Of a stretch of 64,000 bases of DNA, positions 1 to 11,462 are shown piece after piece. A model generated the notes under the pieces. It had not been told where the DNA came from. It did no database searches and saw only the letters and a list, made by a program, of their open reading frames with translations. Source of the stretch: Rariloculus sp965263005 (GTDB lineage Bacteria > Pseudomonadota > Gammaproteobacteria > Steroidobacterales > Rariloculaceae); assembly GCF_965263005.1 (NCBI RefSeq), contig NZ_OZ253579.1:248001-312000 (forward strand). The letters are read 5' to 3'. A program made the position numbers and the translations under genes. Numbering within the stretch: position 1 is the first letter of the stretch; the number at the start of each line of letters is the position of its first letter.

Positions 1-13
1 AGGCAAAGCTGCC

Positions 14-877
14 GTGACGACCGCTTTGGTGCGACGACAAGAAGATCTGATGCTGAGCGGCCCGCTGGGCAGCCTGGATCAATACACCCACGCCATCAAC
101 AGCATTCCCGTGCTGAGCGCCGAAGAGGAATACGAGCTTGCGACGCGGCTGCACAGGGATGGCGATCTCGATGCCGCTCGCTCGCTCGTGCTCGCGCATC
201 TGCGATTTGTCGTTCATATCGCGCGCGGCTACTCGGGCTACGGGCTGCAGCTCGGCGACCTGATACAGGAAGGCAATGTCGGCCTGATGAAGGCAGTGAA
301 GCGATTCGATCCCGAGGTCGGAACCCGGCTCGTCTCTTTCGCCGTGCACTGGATCCGCGCCGAGATTCACGAATTCGTATTGCGGAACTGGCGGCTCGTC
401 AAGGTCGCAACCACGAAGGCCCAGAGGAAGCTGTTTTTCAACCTGCGCAAGGCCAAGAAGCATCTCGGCTGGTTGAGCCGGGAGGAAACCGAGGCCATCG
501 CGAAGGACCTGGGTGTCACGGCTCGCGAAGTCACCGAGATGGAAGGCCGGCTCAGCAGCCGCGACATGAGCTTCGATCCCGGCCCGAGCGACGAAGACGA
601 CTATGCACCTCAGGCGTATTTACCGAGCCCCGACGTCGACCCCGCCACGGCCGTCGAGAACGATGACTGGTCCGAGTCCACGCGCGCGCGCCTCGCTCAC
701 GCGCTACAGCAACTCGATGAGCGCAGCCGCGACATCGTCCAGCGCCGCTGGCTCAGCGAACCCAAATTGACGCTTCGCGAACTCGCGGCCGAATATGAAG
801 TCTCGGCCGAGAGAATCCGTCAGATCGAGGCGAACGCGATGGGCAAGCTCAAAACCCTCATGCCCGCCCCGGGCTAG
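14..877 (+). CDS. rpoH: RNA polymerase sigma-32 factor RpoH
   Basis: Alternative sigma factor that directs RNA polymerase to heat-shock promoters. The 287-residue length is close to the 284 of E. coli. The RpoH-box QRKLFFNLRK, diagnostic of sigma-32, lies at residues 137-146. Region 2 (about 55-125, including the core-binding DLIQEGNVGLMKAVKRFDP stretch) and a region 4 helix-turn-helix near 245-280 (ELAAEYEVSAERIRQIE) are intact. GTG at 14 is the first in-frame start; an ATG at 50 (residue 13) would give a shorter N-terminus and cannot be excluded. The gene begins almost at the window edge, so its promoter and upstream neighbour are not visible. The identification is close to certain; only the start is open. 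Confidence 0.96.
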   Translation: MTTALVRRQEDLMLSGPLGSLDQYTHAINSIPVLSAEEEYELATRLHRDGDLDAARSLVLAHLRFVVHIARGYSGYGLQLGDLIQEGNVGLMKAVKRFDPEVGTRLVSFAVHWIRAEIHEFVLRNWRLVKVATTKAQRKLFFNLRKAKKHLGWLSREETEAIAKDLGVTAREVTEMEGRLSSRDMSFDPGPSDEDDYAPQAYLPSPDVDPATAVENDDWSESTRARLAHALQQLDERSRDIVQRRWLSEPKLTLRELAAEYEVSAERIRQIEANAMGKLKTLMPAPG

Positions 878-990
878 TCCGGGCCCGTCATCACGCTCAC
901 TCGCGGTATCATGCCCGGAGCAGCCGGGGAACGTGTGACCCGGCGCATCAATGGCTCTTCGACGTCGGAATCGAAGCGGGTAGGTGGCGC

Positions 991-1458
991 ATGTCTGCGG
1001 CCGACAAATGGCTCGATGAATACGGCAGGAATCACGGCCATGCAGCAAACAAGGCGCTGCACTGGGTATGCGTCCCGCTGATCGTGGCGAGCCTGATCGG
1101 GCTGTTGTGGTCGCTGCCGGTACCTGAGACGTTCAGACAATCCTCGCCCGTACTGAACTGGGGCACTCTGTTCATCATGGCCTCCGTGGTCTATTACTTC
1201 ATCCTGTCGTTGAGCCTCGCTTTCGGGATCCTGCCGTTCCTCGTCCTCGTAGTCGTCATCGTGTCGCGGCTCGACGGCCTTGAGACGCCGCTATGGCTGA
1301 TCTCGGGCGTCGTGTTCGCTCTGGCCTGGGCCGGACAGTTCATCGGTCACCGAATCGAGGGCAAGCCGCCTTCGTTCTTCCAGGACCTGCAATATCTGAT
1401 GATCGGGCCGCTCTGGCTGCTCGCGGCCGTCTACCGGCGCCTGCGCATCCCGTACTGA
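991..1458 (+). CDS. DUF962 / Mpo1-like membrane protein
   Basis: Small membrane protein of 155 residues in the DUF962 family. The yeast member Mpo1 is an Fe(II)-dependent dioxygenase in alpha-oxidation of 2-hydroxy fatty acids. Visible here are the N-terminal His/Asn signature (HGHAANKALHWVCVP, about residues 15-29), three to four hydrophobic segments and the C-terminal GQFIGHRIEGKPPSFF motif. These conserved histidines are the proposed metal ligands in the family. It lies alone between rpoH and pdsR, same strand, 114 bases after rpoH and 25 before pdsR. Family membership is firm; enzymatic activity in this organism is inference from the eukaryotic homologue. Confidence 0.82.
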   Translation: MSAADKWLDEYGRNHGHAANKALHWVCVPLIVASLIGLLWSLPVPETFRQSSPVLNWGTLFIMASVVYYFILSLSLAFGILPFLVLVVVIVSRLDGLETPLWLISGVVFALAWAGQFIGHRIEGKPPSFFQDLQYLMIGPLWLLAAVYRRLRIPY

Positions 1459-1483
1459 CCCCGCCCGGACCCGAAACCGAAAC

Positions 1484-2182
1484 ATGACGTCGCGCAAGCT
1501 GGTTGCCATCGTCGAGGACGAAGCGGCTATCCGGGACAATTACGCCGAGCGCTTGCGGCGCCAGGGCTATCGGGTGGCCGGCTACGCGTCCCGCCGCGAG
1601 GCGTTGGCGGGATTCGCCGGCCGATTGCCCGACCTCGTCATCATCGACATCAACCTCGGCGACGAGGTCGAAGGCGGCTTCGAGCTCTGCCGGGAGCTTC
1701 GGGCGCGCTCGGCGCAGCTGCCAATCATCTTTCTCACGGCGCGCGAGAGCGAGCTCGACGTAGTATCGGGCCTCAGGCTCGGCGCCGACGATTACCTGAC
1801 GAAGAACATCAGCCTCGAGCATCTGCTGGCACGCGTCGCGGCGTTGTTTCGCCGCACGGTCGCGCTGAGCTCGAGCGCGGCCGACGGCGAGCGCATCGAG
1901 CGCGGCTCGCTCACGCTTGACCGGGAACGGATGACGGCGACCTGGCGCGAGCGGCCTGTACCGCTCACGGTCACCGAGTTCTGGGTGGTCCATGCGCTCG
2001 CCCGCCGTCCCGGACACGTCCGCAACCGCGAGCAGCTCATGACGGCCGCGAACGTCATCCTCGACGACAGCACCGTCACGTCGCAAATCAAGCGGATAAG
2101 GTCGAAATTCGCGGCTTCGGACCCGTCGTTCGACGCGATCCAGACGGTCTACGGCATGGGCTACCGGTGGGGACCCGTTTGA
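1484..2182 (+). CDS. pdsR: Response regulator of the proteobacterial dedicated sortase type (PdsR-like)
   Basis: OmpR-type response regulator of 232 residues. The receiver domain covers residues 1-120 with acidic pocket E11-D12, phosphoacceptor D55 (VIIDINLGD) and a downstream conserved Lys in DDYLTK. A winged-helix DNA-binding domain follows (about 140-230, ending YGMGYRWGPV). The receiver wording (GDEVEGGFELCRELRA, SGLRLGADDYLTK) matches the group paired with a dedicated histidine kinase and an exosortase-like/sortase system in marine proteobacteria. The matching kinase is at 9220-11313 on the opposite strand, separated by gltBD and msrA. No sortase or PdsO-type protein is visible. Response-regulator identity is certain; the subfamily is recalled, not searched. 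Confidence 0.82.
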   Translation: MTSRKLVAIVEDEAAIRDNYAERLRRQGYRVAGYASRREALAGFAGRLPDLVIIDINLGDEVEGGFELCRELRARSAQLPIIFLTARESELDVVSGLRLGADDYLTKNISLEHLLARVAALFRRTVALSSSAADGERIERGSLTLDRERMTATWRERPVPLTVTEFWVVHALARRPGHVRNREQLMTAANVILDDSTVTSQIKRIRSKFAASDPSFDAIQTVYGMGYRWGPV

Positions 2183-2208
2183 CGAGGCATTCCGCCGTTT
2201 CTTATAGT
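2179..2208 (+). promoter_or_regulatory. Candidate sigma-70 promoter for gltBD
   Basis: A -35 box TTGACG (2179-2184, overlapping the pdsR stop) and a -10 box TATAGT (2203-2208) are spaced 18 bases apart, each matching consensus at five of six positions. A transcript would have a leader of about 260 bases before gltB. The rest of 2209-2472 shows no gene, and I see no riboswitch fold in it by eye. Confidence 0.45.
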
Positions 2209-2472
2209 TGTCGGTCGGCATACGTTTGCTGGGGCCGAATATAAGGCCGACGCCGCTGAGATCCGGCCACGGAACGGCATTGCGCAACTAACCGGCGCGT
2301 AATACCCCAGTCAGCACTCGAATTTGACACAAGCGGAGCGAGCGCCGACTCCGCCAGGGAAAGCCATGACTCCACGGGCCGAAAACACGACTCCGCGCAC
2401 GGCGCCCGCCCGGCATGCATCCCTGTTTCCTGCCACGCGCCGGCTCATCGCGCGACGCGAGGTAACGACCGC

Positions 2473-5400
2473 GTGAGCCGCACCAGCACCTTGAGCGCGC
2501 CTGGACCGCAAGGCCTCTACCGGCCCGAGCACGAGCATGACAGCTGCGGGGTCGGCTTCGTCGCGCACATCAAGGGCGAGCGCAGTCATCAGATCATCCG
2601 CGATGCCGATCACCTGCTCTGCAGGATGGATCACCGCGGCGCGCGCGGCGCCGAGCCGAACACCGGCGACGGTGCCGGAATCCTCACGGCGCTGCCGCAC
2701 GAGTTTCTGCGCAAGGTGGTCCGCGAGGACCTCGGCGCGGAGCTTCCGGCTCCCGGGCGGTTTGCGGCCGGAGTCGTCTTTCTACCGACCGACGCGGCTG
2801 AGCGCGAGCACTGCAAGGCGGTAGTCTCCGAGATCTGCGCCGCCGAGGGACAGCATCTCGTCGGCTGGCGCAAGGTCCCGATTCGCCCCGACGAAGCCGA
2901 TCTCGGCCATACAGCCCATGCGGCCGCGCCGCGGATCGAGCAGGTCGTGATCGCGGCCGGCGACGGTCTGGAAGGCGACGCTTTCGAGCGCAAGCTGTAT
3001 CTGATCCGCAAGCGCGCGAGCCACCGGCTGCGCGGCGACGCGTCGCTCGAGCAGGCGAAGTACTTCTATATATGCAGCCTTTCGACAAAGGTGCTGATTT
3101 ACAAGGGCATGCTGACGCCGAGCCAGTTGCCTGTGTTCTTCGACGACCTCAACGATCCGGACTATACGAGCCATCTGGCGATGGTCCACTCGCGGTTTTC
3201 GACGAATACGTTTCCGAGCTGGGACCGCGCACAACCGAACCGGTTCATGTCGCACAACGGCGAGATCAATACGCTGCGCGGCAACGAGAACTGGATGAAA
3301 GCCCGCGAAGGTGTGATGACGAGCGAGCTGTTCGGTGATTCGCTGCTCGATCTCTTCCCGATCGTCGAGCCCGACTGCTCGGACTCCGGCGTTTTCGACA
3401 ACGTGCTCGAGTTCCTGCTGATGACGGGCAGAACGCTCCAGGAATCGGTGATGATGATGGTCCCCGAGGCCTGGCAGAAGAACGAGCTGATGTCGCAGAC
3501 CAAGCGCGCGTTCTACGAGTACCAGTCCTGCATCATGGAACCCTGGGACGGCCCCGCTTCGATCGCCTTCACGGACGGCCACTACATCGGCGCCGTGCTC
3601 GACCGAAACGGCTTGAGGCCGAGCCGCTACTACCTGACTCACGACGACCGCGTGGTCATGGCGAGCGAAGTCGGCGTCGTACCGATCGACCCGCGCAACG
3701 TCAAAGCCAAGGGCAGATTGGAGCCGGGGCGCATGTTCCTGATCGACTTCGGGCAGGGCAGGCTCGTTCCCGACGCGGAGCTCAAGCACGAGTTCGCACG
3801 TCGGCGTCCATACGCGCAGTGGCTCGACGCGCAGCGGTTGACGCTGAGCGAGCTCGACTCCGAGGCACCGCCGCGCAGCTTCAATCAGGACACTCTGCTC
3901 GCCCGGATGCAGGCGTTCGGCTACACGACGGAGACGCTGCAGTTCATGCTGCAGCCGCTGATCGAGCAGCTGCGCGATCCCGTGGGTTCGATGGGAAACG
4001 ACAGCGCGCTCGCTTGCCTTAGCGACCGGCCGCGGATGCTCTACGATTATTTCAAGCAGTTGTTCGCGCAGGTGACGAACCCGCCGATCGATTCGATTCG
4101 CGAAGAGATCATCATGTCTCTCGAGTGCTATGTCGGCCCCGAGGGCAACCTGCTCGAGCCGACCGAAACGCATGCGCATCGGCTGCGCCTGCGCCATCCG
4201 ATCCTCTCGAACGAGGACGTCGCGGCAATCAAGAACATGAATCACCTCGGCTGGCGGTCGAAGACGATCGACATCACATTCGATCGCAGCGACGCCCGCG
4301 GCGGCCTCGTCGCGGCGATCGGCCGTATTCGCCATGAAGCCGAGCAGGCGATCGACGACGGCTACAGCATCGTCGTACTGTCGGATCGACGCATCGGCCG
4401 GGATCGCGTCCCGCTGAGCTCGTTGCTCGCGTGCGGCGCCGTGCACCACCATCTCGTCAGGCGCGAGAAGCGAACCCGGATCGGCATCGTGCTCGAGAGC
4501 GGCGAAGCGCGCGAAGTCCACCAACATTGCCTGTTGATCGGCTACGGCGCCGACGCCATCAATCCGTATCTGGCGTTCGAGGCGCTGTGGCAGGCTCGCG
4601 AGGACGGGCTCATAGCTGCAAATACGAAGCTCGTCGACGGGTACCGGAAGGGCGTTGCCAAGGGAATGCTCAAGGTCATGGCCAAGATGGGCATCTCGAC
4701 GCTGCAATCTTACAAGGGCGCACAGATATTCGAGGCGGTCGGCCTCGCGGACGAGGTCATCGAGCACGCTTTCGCCGGCACGCCCAGCAGGCTCCAGGGC
4801 GTCGGCTTTGACGTGCTAGAGCAGGAAGCCGCACGCAGGCACGAGCTGGGTTATCCCGACAACGAAGAAGACCGGTCGTCATCGCTGCCGAATCCGGGCG
4901 AGTTCCACTGGCGGAGCGCGGGAGAACGGCACGACTGGGATCCCGGGACGATATTCTCCCTGCAGGTCGCGGCACGCCGCCAGAACAGCGACGCGTACCG
5001 GCAATTCGCGGCGCAAGCCAACAGTGACTCCCGGGAAGCCGGCGCGCTAAGAGGCCTGCTCGAGCTTGAACCGGGCGCGGCAGGCGGTCCCGTGGCGCTC
5101 GACGAGGTCGAACCCGCGAGCGAGATCGTGAAGCGATTCTGTACCGGCGCCATGAGCTTCGGCTCGATCTCCGCCGAGTCGCACGAAGCCCTCGCCATCG
5201 CGATGAACCGCCTGGGCGGCAGGAGCAACACGGGCGAGGGCGGCGAGGACCCGGCGCGATTCAAGCCGCTGCCAAACGGCGACTCGCGGCGCTCGGCGAT
5301 CAAGCAGGTGGCCTCGGGCCGGTTCGGCGTCACGATCTGGTATTTGTCGAACGCGGACGAGCTGCAGATCAAGATGGCGCAGGGCGCAAAGCCCGGCGAG

Positions 5401-7107
5401 GGCGGCGAACTCCCAGGCCGCAAGGTCGACGAGATCATCGCGCGAATCCGGTATTCGACACCCGGAGTCGGCCTGATCAGTCCGCCGCCACACCACGACA
5501 TCTATTCGATCGAGGATCTCGCGCAACTGATTCACGATCTGAAGAACTCCAATCCGTCGGCCCGCGTCAGCGTCAAGCTCGTCTCCGAGGTCGGCGTCGG
5601 CACGATCGCGGCCGGCGTCGTCAAGGCCCATGCCGATCACGTGTTGATCTCGGGCGACGCCGGCGGCACAGGCGCATCGCCGCTGACCAGCATCAAGCAC
5701 GCGGGCCTGCCCTGGGAGCTCGGCATCGCCGAGACGCACCAGACGCTCGTGCTCAACGATCTTCGCAGCCGAACGATCCTGCAGACCGATGGCGGCATGA
5801 AGACCGGCCGCGACGTCGTCATCGCGGCACTTCTGGGCGCAGAGGAAATGGGCTTCTCAACGGCGCCACTGATCGCGCTTGGCTGCATCATGATGCGCAA
5901 GTGCCATCTCAACACGTGTCCCGTCGGCATCGCCACTCAGGACCCCGGGCTCAGGAAGAAATTTACCGGCCAACCCGAGCACGTCGTCAATTACCTGTTT
6001 ATGGTCGCCGAAGAGGCGCGCGCGATCATGGCCGAGCTCGGTTTTCGCCACTTTGTCGACATGATCGGCCGTACCGACGTGCTCAGGACACGCCGGGCGA
6101 TCGACCACTGGAAAGCTGACGGCCTCGACCTGACGCCGATCCTCGCGCCCGCGGTCAGGTCCCACGATGCGGTCGGCGTCTACTGCACGAAGGAACAGGA
6201 TCACGGCCTGGACCGCGCGCTGGACAACCGCCTGATCGAACTTGCCGGGAAATCACTCGCGAGCGGCGCGAAGACGCGGATCGAGCTGCCGATCTTGAAC
6301 ACGAACCGCACCGTCGGCACGATGCTGAGCCACGAGCTCGTCAGGAATCGGGGCGAGCGCGGGCTGCCCGCCGATACGATTCATTTCAAATTCACGGGCT
6401 CGGCCGGACAGAGCTTCGGTGCCTTCCTCGCCCGTGGCATCACGCTCGAACTTGAGGGCGACGGCAACGATTACGTCGGCAAGGGCCTGTCGGGCGGCGA
6501 CTTGATCGTCTATCCGCCGCGCGAGAGCACGTTCGTTGCGGCCGATAACGTTCTGATTGGCAATGTCGCGCTCTACGGCGCCACCGAGGGTCGCGCGTTC
6601 TTCCGCGGCCAGTGCGCCGAGCGGTTCTGCGTGCGCAACAGCGGCGCGCACGCCGTGATCGAGGGCGTAGGCGATCATGCCTGTGAGTACATGACGGGCG
6701 GACGCGCCGTCGTGCTCGGTCCCACGGGCCGCAATTTCGCAGCCGGCATGTCGGGCGGCATCGCATACGTTTTGGACGCCAACGGGGATTTCGCACGCAA
6801 GTGCAACATGGACTCGATCGACCTCGAGGCACTCGAACTCGACGAGGATATCGTCGAGCTGCGCGACTTGATCGAGTTGCACCGCAGGTACACCGCATCC
6901 GATGTCGCCAGGCGCGTGCTCGACGACTGGCCAAATGTGCTCTCGCAGTTCGTCAAGGTCATGCCTACCGACTACAAGCGCGTGCTGGCCGAGCGTAAGC
7001 GCGAGCAGCACGAACGCGCGCTGGCCGAGTGCAAGCGACACGAAGCGGAACTGGAAGCCGCGCATCACGATGAGGCAGCCAGCGCTGTCGCGGCGCTCGG
7101 CAGATAG
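2473..7107 (+). CDS. gltB: Glutamate synthase (NADPH) large subunit
   Basis: Alpha subunit of glutamate synthase: takes the amide of glutamine and transfers it to 2-oxoglutarate, giving two glutamates. At 1544 residues it has the family length. Order of domains: class-II glutamine amidotransferase with probable N-terminal nucleophile C25 after propeptide removal (HDSCGVGF), central domain (about 470-760), FMN/2-oxoglutarate synthase domain (about 820-1190) and the GXGXG beta-helix (about 1270-1460). The [3Fe-4S] ligands C1138, C1144 and C1149 are present. The start is GTG 2473. gltD follows after 17 bases, so the two are almost surely cotranscribed. Confidence 0.97.
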   Translation: MSRTSTLSAPGPQGLYRPEHEHDSCGVGFVAHIKGERSHQIIRDADHLLCRMDHRGARGAEPNTGDGAGILTALPHEFLRKVVREDLGAELPAPGRFAAGVVFLPTDAAEREHCKAVVSEICAAEGQHLVGWRKVPIRPDEADLGHTAHAAAPRIEQVVIAAGDGLEGDAFERKLYLIRKRASHRLRGDASLEQAKYFYICSLSTKVLIYKGMLTPSQLPVFFDDLNDPDYTSHLAMVHSRFSTNTFPSWDRAQPNRFMSHNGEINTLRGNENWMKAREGVMTSELFGDSLLDLFPIVEPDCSDSGVFDNVLEFLLMTGRTLQESVMMMVPEAWQKNELMSQTKRAFYEYQSCIMEPWDGPASIAFTDGHYIGAVLDRNGLRPSRYYLTHDDRVVMASEVGVVPIDPRNVKAKGRLEPGRMFLIDFGQGRLVPDAELKHEFARRRPYAQWLDAQRLTLSELDSEAPPRSFNQDTLLARMQAFGYTTETLQFMLQPLIEQLRDPVGSMGNDSALACLSDRPRMLYDYFKQLFAQVTNPPIDSIREEIIMSLECYVGPEGNLLEPTETHAHRLRLRHPILSNEDVAAIKNMNHLGWRSKTIDITFDRSDARGGLVAAIGRIRHEAEQAIDDGYSIVVLSDRRIGRDRVPLSSLLACGAVHHHLVRREKRTRIGIVLESGEAREVHQHCLLIGYGADAINPYLAFEALWQAREDGLIAANTKLVDGYRKGVAKGMLKVMAKMGISTLQSYKGAQIFEAVGLADEVIEHAFAGTPSRLQGVGFDVLEQEAARRHELGYPDNEEDRSSSLPNPGEFHWRSAGERHDWDPGTIFSLQVAARRQNSDAYRQFAAQANSDSREAGALRGLLELEPGAAGGPVALDEVEPASEIVKRFCTGAMSFGSISAESHEALAIAMNRLGGRSNTGEGGEDPARFKPLPNGDSRRSAIKQVASGRFGVTIWYLSNADELQIKMAQGAKPGEGGELPGRKVDEIIARIRYSTPGVGLISPPPHHDIYSIEDLAQLIHDLKNSNPSARVSVKLVSEVGVGTIAAGVVKAHADHVLISGDAGGTGASPLTSIKHAGLPWELGIAETHQTLVLNDLRSRTILQTDGGMKTGRDVVIAALLGAEEMGFSTAPLIALGCIMMRKCHLNTCPVGIATQDPGLRKKFTGQPEHVVNYLFMVAEEARAIMAELGFRHFVDMIGRTDVLRTRRAIDHWKADGLDLTPILAPAVRSHDAVGVYCTKEQDHGLDRALDNRLIELAGKSLASGAKTRIELPILNTNRTVGTMLSHELVRNRGERGLPADTIHFKFTGSAGQSFGAFLARGITLELEGDGNDYVGKGLSGGDLIVYPPRESTFVAADNVLIGNVALYGATEGRAFFRGQCAERFCVRNSGAHAVIEGVGDHACEYMTGGRAVVLGPTGRNFAAGMSGGIAYVLDANGDFARKCNMDSIDLEALELDEDIVELRDLIELHRRYTASDVARRVLDDWPNVLSQFVKVMPTDYKRVLAERKREQHERALAECKRHEAELEAAHHDEAASAVAALGR

Positions 7108-7124
7108 GCGGAGATGCCAGGGGC

Positions 7125-8618
<1,494 letters not shown>

Positions 8619-8629
8619 CGCTCGCTACG

Positions 8630-9274
8630 ATGTTTGCCCGCAGGCAACCCGCCATGGTCACCGAAGAGCGCGCGCTCGCCGGCAGGGCCGAACCCCTGGC
8701 CGTGGCTGGCAGGCATTACGTCCTCGGCCGGCCGATCAAGCCGCCGTTCCCGGCCGGATTGGAACGCGCGGTGTTCGCGATGGGCTGCTTCTGGGGTGCG
8801 GACCGCCAATTCTGGCTCACCGATGGCGTCTATACGACCGCGGTCGGTTATGCGGGAGGATTCACGCCGAACGCGACCTACGAAGAAGTCTGCTCAGGCC
8901 TGACCGGACACGCCGAAGTCGTGCTCGTCGTCTACGAGCCTGCGGCCTTGAGCTACGCAGGGTTGCTCGAGATCTTCTGGGAGTCGCACGATCCCACGCA
9001 AGGCATGCGCCAGGGTGGCGACATCGGTACTCAGTACCGTTCCGCGATATACACCGACGACGAGACACAGCGCAGTCAGGCCGAACTGAGCCGCGAGCGT
9101 TACCAGCGCAAGCTCACCGAGGCGGGCATGGGGGCGATCACGACGGAGATCCGTCCGGCGCCGGAGTTCTACTACGCCGAGGACTATCACCAGCAATACC
9201 TCGCCAAGAATCCGGGCGGTTATTGCGGGATCGGCGGCACGGGCGTGTGCTTCTCGGAGAAGCGCGGAAAGTAA
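8630..9274 (+). CDS. msrA: Peptide methionine-S-sulfoxide reductase MsrA
   Basis: Repairs the S-epimer of methionine sulfoxide. The catalytic motif is MGCFWG with C53 as nucleophile; further cysteines near the C-terminus (GGYCGIGGTGVC) are candidate resolving residues. Conserved GYAGG, TGHAE, DPTQ and YHQQYL motifs are present. ATG 8630, 11 bases after gltD, gives 214 residues with a 40-residue lead before the catalytic core; an upstream in-frame start inside gltD would add only low-complexity Arg-rich sequence and is unlikely. The 3' end overlaps the convergent pdsS gene by 55 bases. Confidence 0.94.
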   Translation: MFARRQPAMVTEERALAGRAEPLAVAGRHYVLGRPIKPPFPAGLERAVFAMGCFWGADRQFWLTDGVYTTAVGYAGGFTPNATYEEVCSGLTGHAEVVLVVYEPAALSYAGLLEIFWESHDPTQGMRQGGDIGTQYRSAIYTDDETQRSQAELSRERYQRKLTEAGMGAITTEIRPAPEFYYAEDYHQQYLAKNPGGYCGIGGTGVCFSEKRGK

Positions 9275-11313
9275 ACGCGAAAGACGACTCCGCGATCGTC
9301 GGGGAGATTGTCGGCCTCGACGCGCCCGCCATGGAATTTCGCGATCAACGCGACGACATACAAGCCGAGCCCCAGGTGGGGTCGTCCGTCGCCGCGCGTG
9401 CGAATCGACACCAGTGAATCGAACAATTGCTCACGCATCGAATCGGGCAGCTTCGAGCCCGTGTTGGTGACGCCAAGGACGATATCTGACGGTGTCCCGG
9501 CAAGCTCGATCCCGATTCGGCTCCCGGCCGGGCTGAACCCGACCGCGTTGTCGACGAGCTTGTCCATGAGCTGTGCGACGAGGTCGCTCGAGCCCTGCAC
9601 CGTCGCCTCCTCGTCCGCCGTGCACTCATAGTTGAAGCTGCGGTCCGCGTATACGTCCTTATACGCCGTGCAACACGCCTCGATAACGGCAGCCAGGCGA
9701 AACACCTCGGGCGTCGTCTCGGTGATCGCGTGCTCCATCCGCGTGGCCTCGCTCATCGCCGCGAGAATCGAATCGAGGCGCTCGGCTCCACCCCGCAGGC
9801 GGCGCAAATAGACTTGCGCCGAGTCTTTCTCGAACTCGTGCTCGAGGTTGTCGAGCGAGGTGGACACAATCGCCAACGGCGTCCTGAGCTCGTGCGAAAG
9901 TTTGCTCGTCAGCGTGCGCAGATAGTCCGTGTGCTCCCGAAGGCGCCTGAGCAGATCCTCGAAGCTGCGCGCCAGGTCGCCGAGCTCGTCGCCCGCGCCA
10001 CTGCCCGGCACGGCAACGTGGATCTCTCCCTTGGGTCCGAGCGCCGTCTCAGCAGCGCGCGCGAGCCTTCTGACCCGGAACGAAAGAAACGTCGCATAGC
10101 CAAGCAGACCCGCCGCAGCGAGCACGCTCGCAATCACCGTGAAGCTCATGAGCCGCATCAGCGCCTGATTCGTGAGCGTGAGGATCGGGTCGCTGGCCTG
10201 CTCGAGCAGCACCGCGCCAAGCACGCCGTCCGGGCCGCTGATCGGCGCCGCGGCCGCGACGATCGCGCTGTTCTCCGGCCCCCTGCGGTACCACGCCGTC
10301 GCCATCTCTCCGCCGAGCACGGCCCGCAGCGCCTCGTCGCCCAATCGTCCGAACGGCTCCTCCAGCGCATCGTACGACGGATCGTCGCGGCGGAGCGCCG
10401 AGCGGAAAAAGCGCTCGGCCAGGGTCGTCGTCGGCGCGCCGGGCACCGTATTGTCCGCCTCCACGTCCCCCGCATCGGAGAGCACCCAGCCGTCGCGATT
10501 CACGACGCGGAACCTGTCTCCGGCACGACTGAACTGGCTCACGAATTCCTGCAACTGCGGCAGTTGGTGCAAGAAGCGCGCGGGCCTGGCCTCACCGCCA
10601 TCCCACGTCGAGTTGAGCTCGACGGAATAGTCCGACGGGCCGGCGGGATCAACGTCGATTGCCGCGAGTCCGAGCGACGAGCCGAGCAGATCGAGCGGAA
10701 CGCGAACCTCGACGGTATAGCCGTCTGCGGTGGTGCGCCACGCGCTCAAAACCCGGTCTTCATAGCTGGCGCTTGGCGCGAACGCGGGGGGACTCGTTCG
10801 CTGCGCCCGGAACCGCCCCGGTGCCCGCGTCATGAGCAGCAACCAGCGGGACGCACCGGCCGCAGGCTCAAGCGCGAGCAACAAGCGGTCGCCGTAAGGC
10901 GTCTGTCCCGGCGACCCTTGATAGACGAGGTCCTGATCGCGCACGGCGACGAACAGGTACGCGTAGCGCCCATAGACACCGGTCCGGTACTCGTGCCCGC
11001 CCGGCAACGTCCGAACCGTCTCGTCGCCCGGACCCCAATCGTTGCGAAAACCGTCGACCGTCAGTTCGCGGATCAGCGGCTCGGCGTAGATCGTCTGCGC
11101 TACCGTGGCGGGCTCGTTCGTGCGCTCGCCCGCCGGCCGAATCAGCGCGGGCGCGTCGTCGAGTGCGGCGGCGACGGTGCCGGCGCTCGCGAGCAGCGAA
11201 GCCTCGAGACCTCGGCGCAGGGCGCCCTCCATCTCCTGGACAAACCGCATCCCTGCCCAAGGCAGCACGAGGGTGAGCAAGCCGAAAGCCAGAAGCTGGG
11301 TACGCAGCGACAT
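9220..11313 (-). CDS. pdsS: Sensor histidine kinase of the dedicated sortase type (PdsS-like)
   Basis: Membrane histidine kinase of 697 residues. The N-terminal membrane helix (about 5-25) is followed by a large extracytoplasmic region. Part of it (about 75-270, with DGFRNDWG and a beta-rich pattern) resembles a CBM9-like carbohydrate-binding fold. A second membrane helix and a HAMP-like linker (about 390-450) precede the HisKA box LSHELRTPL with H474, then an ATPase domain with N-box LMDKLVDNAVGF and G-box HLGLGLYV. Architecture and wording match the kinase that partners PdsR. The gene is divergent from the thiolase and convergent with msrA. The cognate regulator is 7 kb away, at 1484-2182. 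Confidence 0.82.
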   Translation of the reverse strand: MSLRTQLLAFGLLTLVLPWAGMRFVQEMEGALRRGLEASLLASAGTVAAALDDAPALIRPAGERTNEPATVAQTIYAEPLIRELTVDGFRNDWGPGDETVRTLPGGHEYRTGVYGRYAYLFVAVRDQDLVYQGSPGQTPYGDRLLLALEPAAGASRWLLLMTRAPGRFRAQRTSPPAFAPSASYEDRVLSAWRTTADGYTVEVRVPLDLLGSSLGLAAIDVDPAGPSDYSVELNSTWDGGEARPARFLHQLPQLQEFVSQFSRAGDRFRVVNRDGWVLSDAGDVEADNTVPGAPTTTLAERFFRSALRRDDPSYDALEEPFGRLGDEALRAVLGGEMATAWYRRGPENSAIVAAAAPISGPDGVLGAVLLEQASDPILTLTNQALMRLMSFTVIASVLAAAGLLGYATFLSFRVRRLARAAETALGPKGEIHVAVPGSGAGDELGDLARSFEDLLRRLREHTDYLRTLTSKLSHELRTPLAIVSTSLDNLEHEFEKDSAQVYLRRLRGGAERLDSILAAMSEATRMEHAITETTPEVFRLAAVIEACCTAYKDVYADRSFNYECTADEEATVQGSSDLVAQLMDKLVDNAVGFSPAGSRIGIELAGTPSDIVLGVTNTGSKLPDSMREQLFDSLVSIRTRGDGRPHLGLGLYVVALIAKFHGGRVEADNLPDDRGVVFRVYFPRFSEKHTPVPPIPQ

Positions 11314-11462
11314 TGCGGCGCGAGTTCGCGCCTACCGCGCGCCAGCGGCCGCCGACAGCGGAATCTGCATCATTTCCGAATATCCGGTTTCCTCAATCGC
11401 GATGTCCATTGTATTGTTACGCGCCGTCGATCACGAACTGGAACGAGCCAAGGAGCAAGCTC

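Noticed and set aside
2782..4767. Long open frame (661 codons) on the minus strand inside gltB
   Set aside because: It is antisense to a fully conserved glutamate synthase domain and its translation is low-complexity, charged sequence with no recognisable domain; high GC produces such open shadows.
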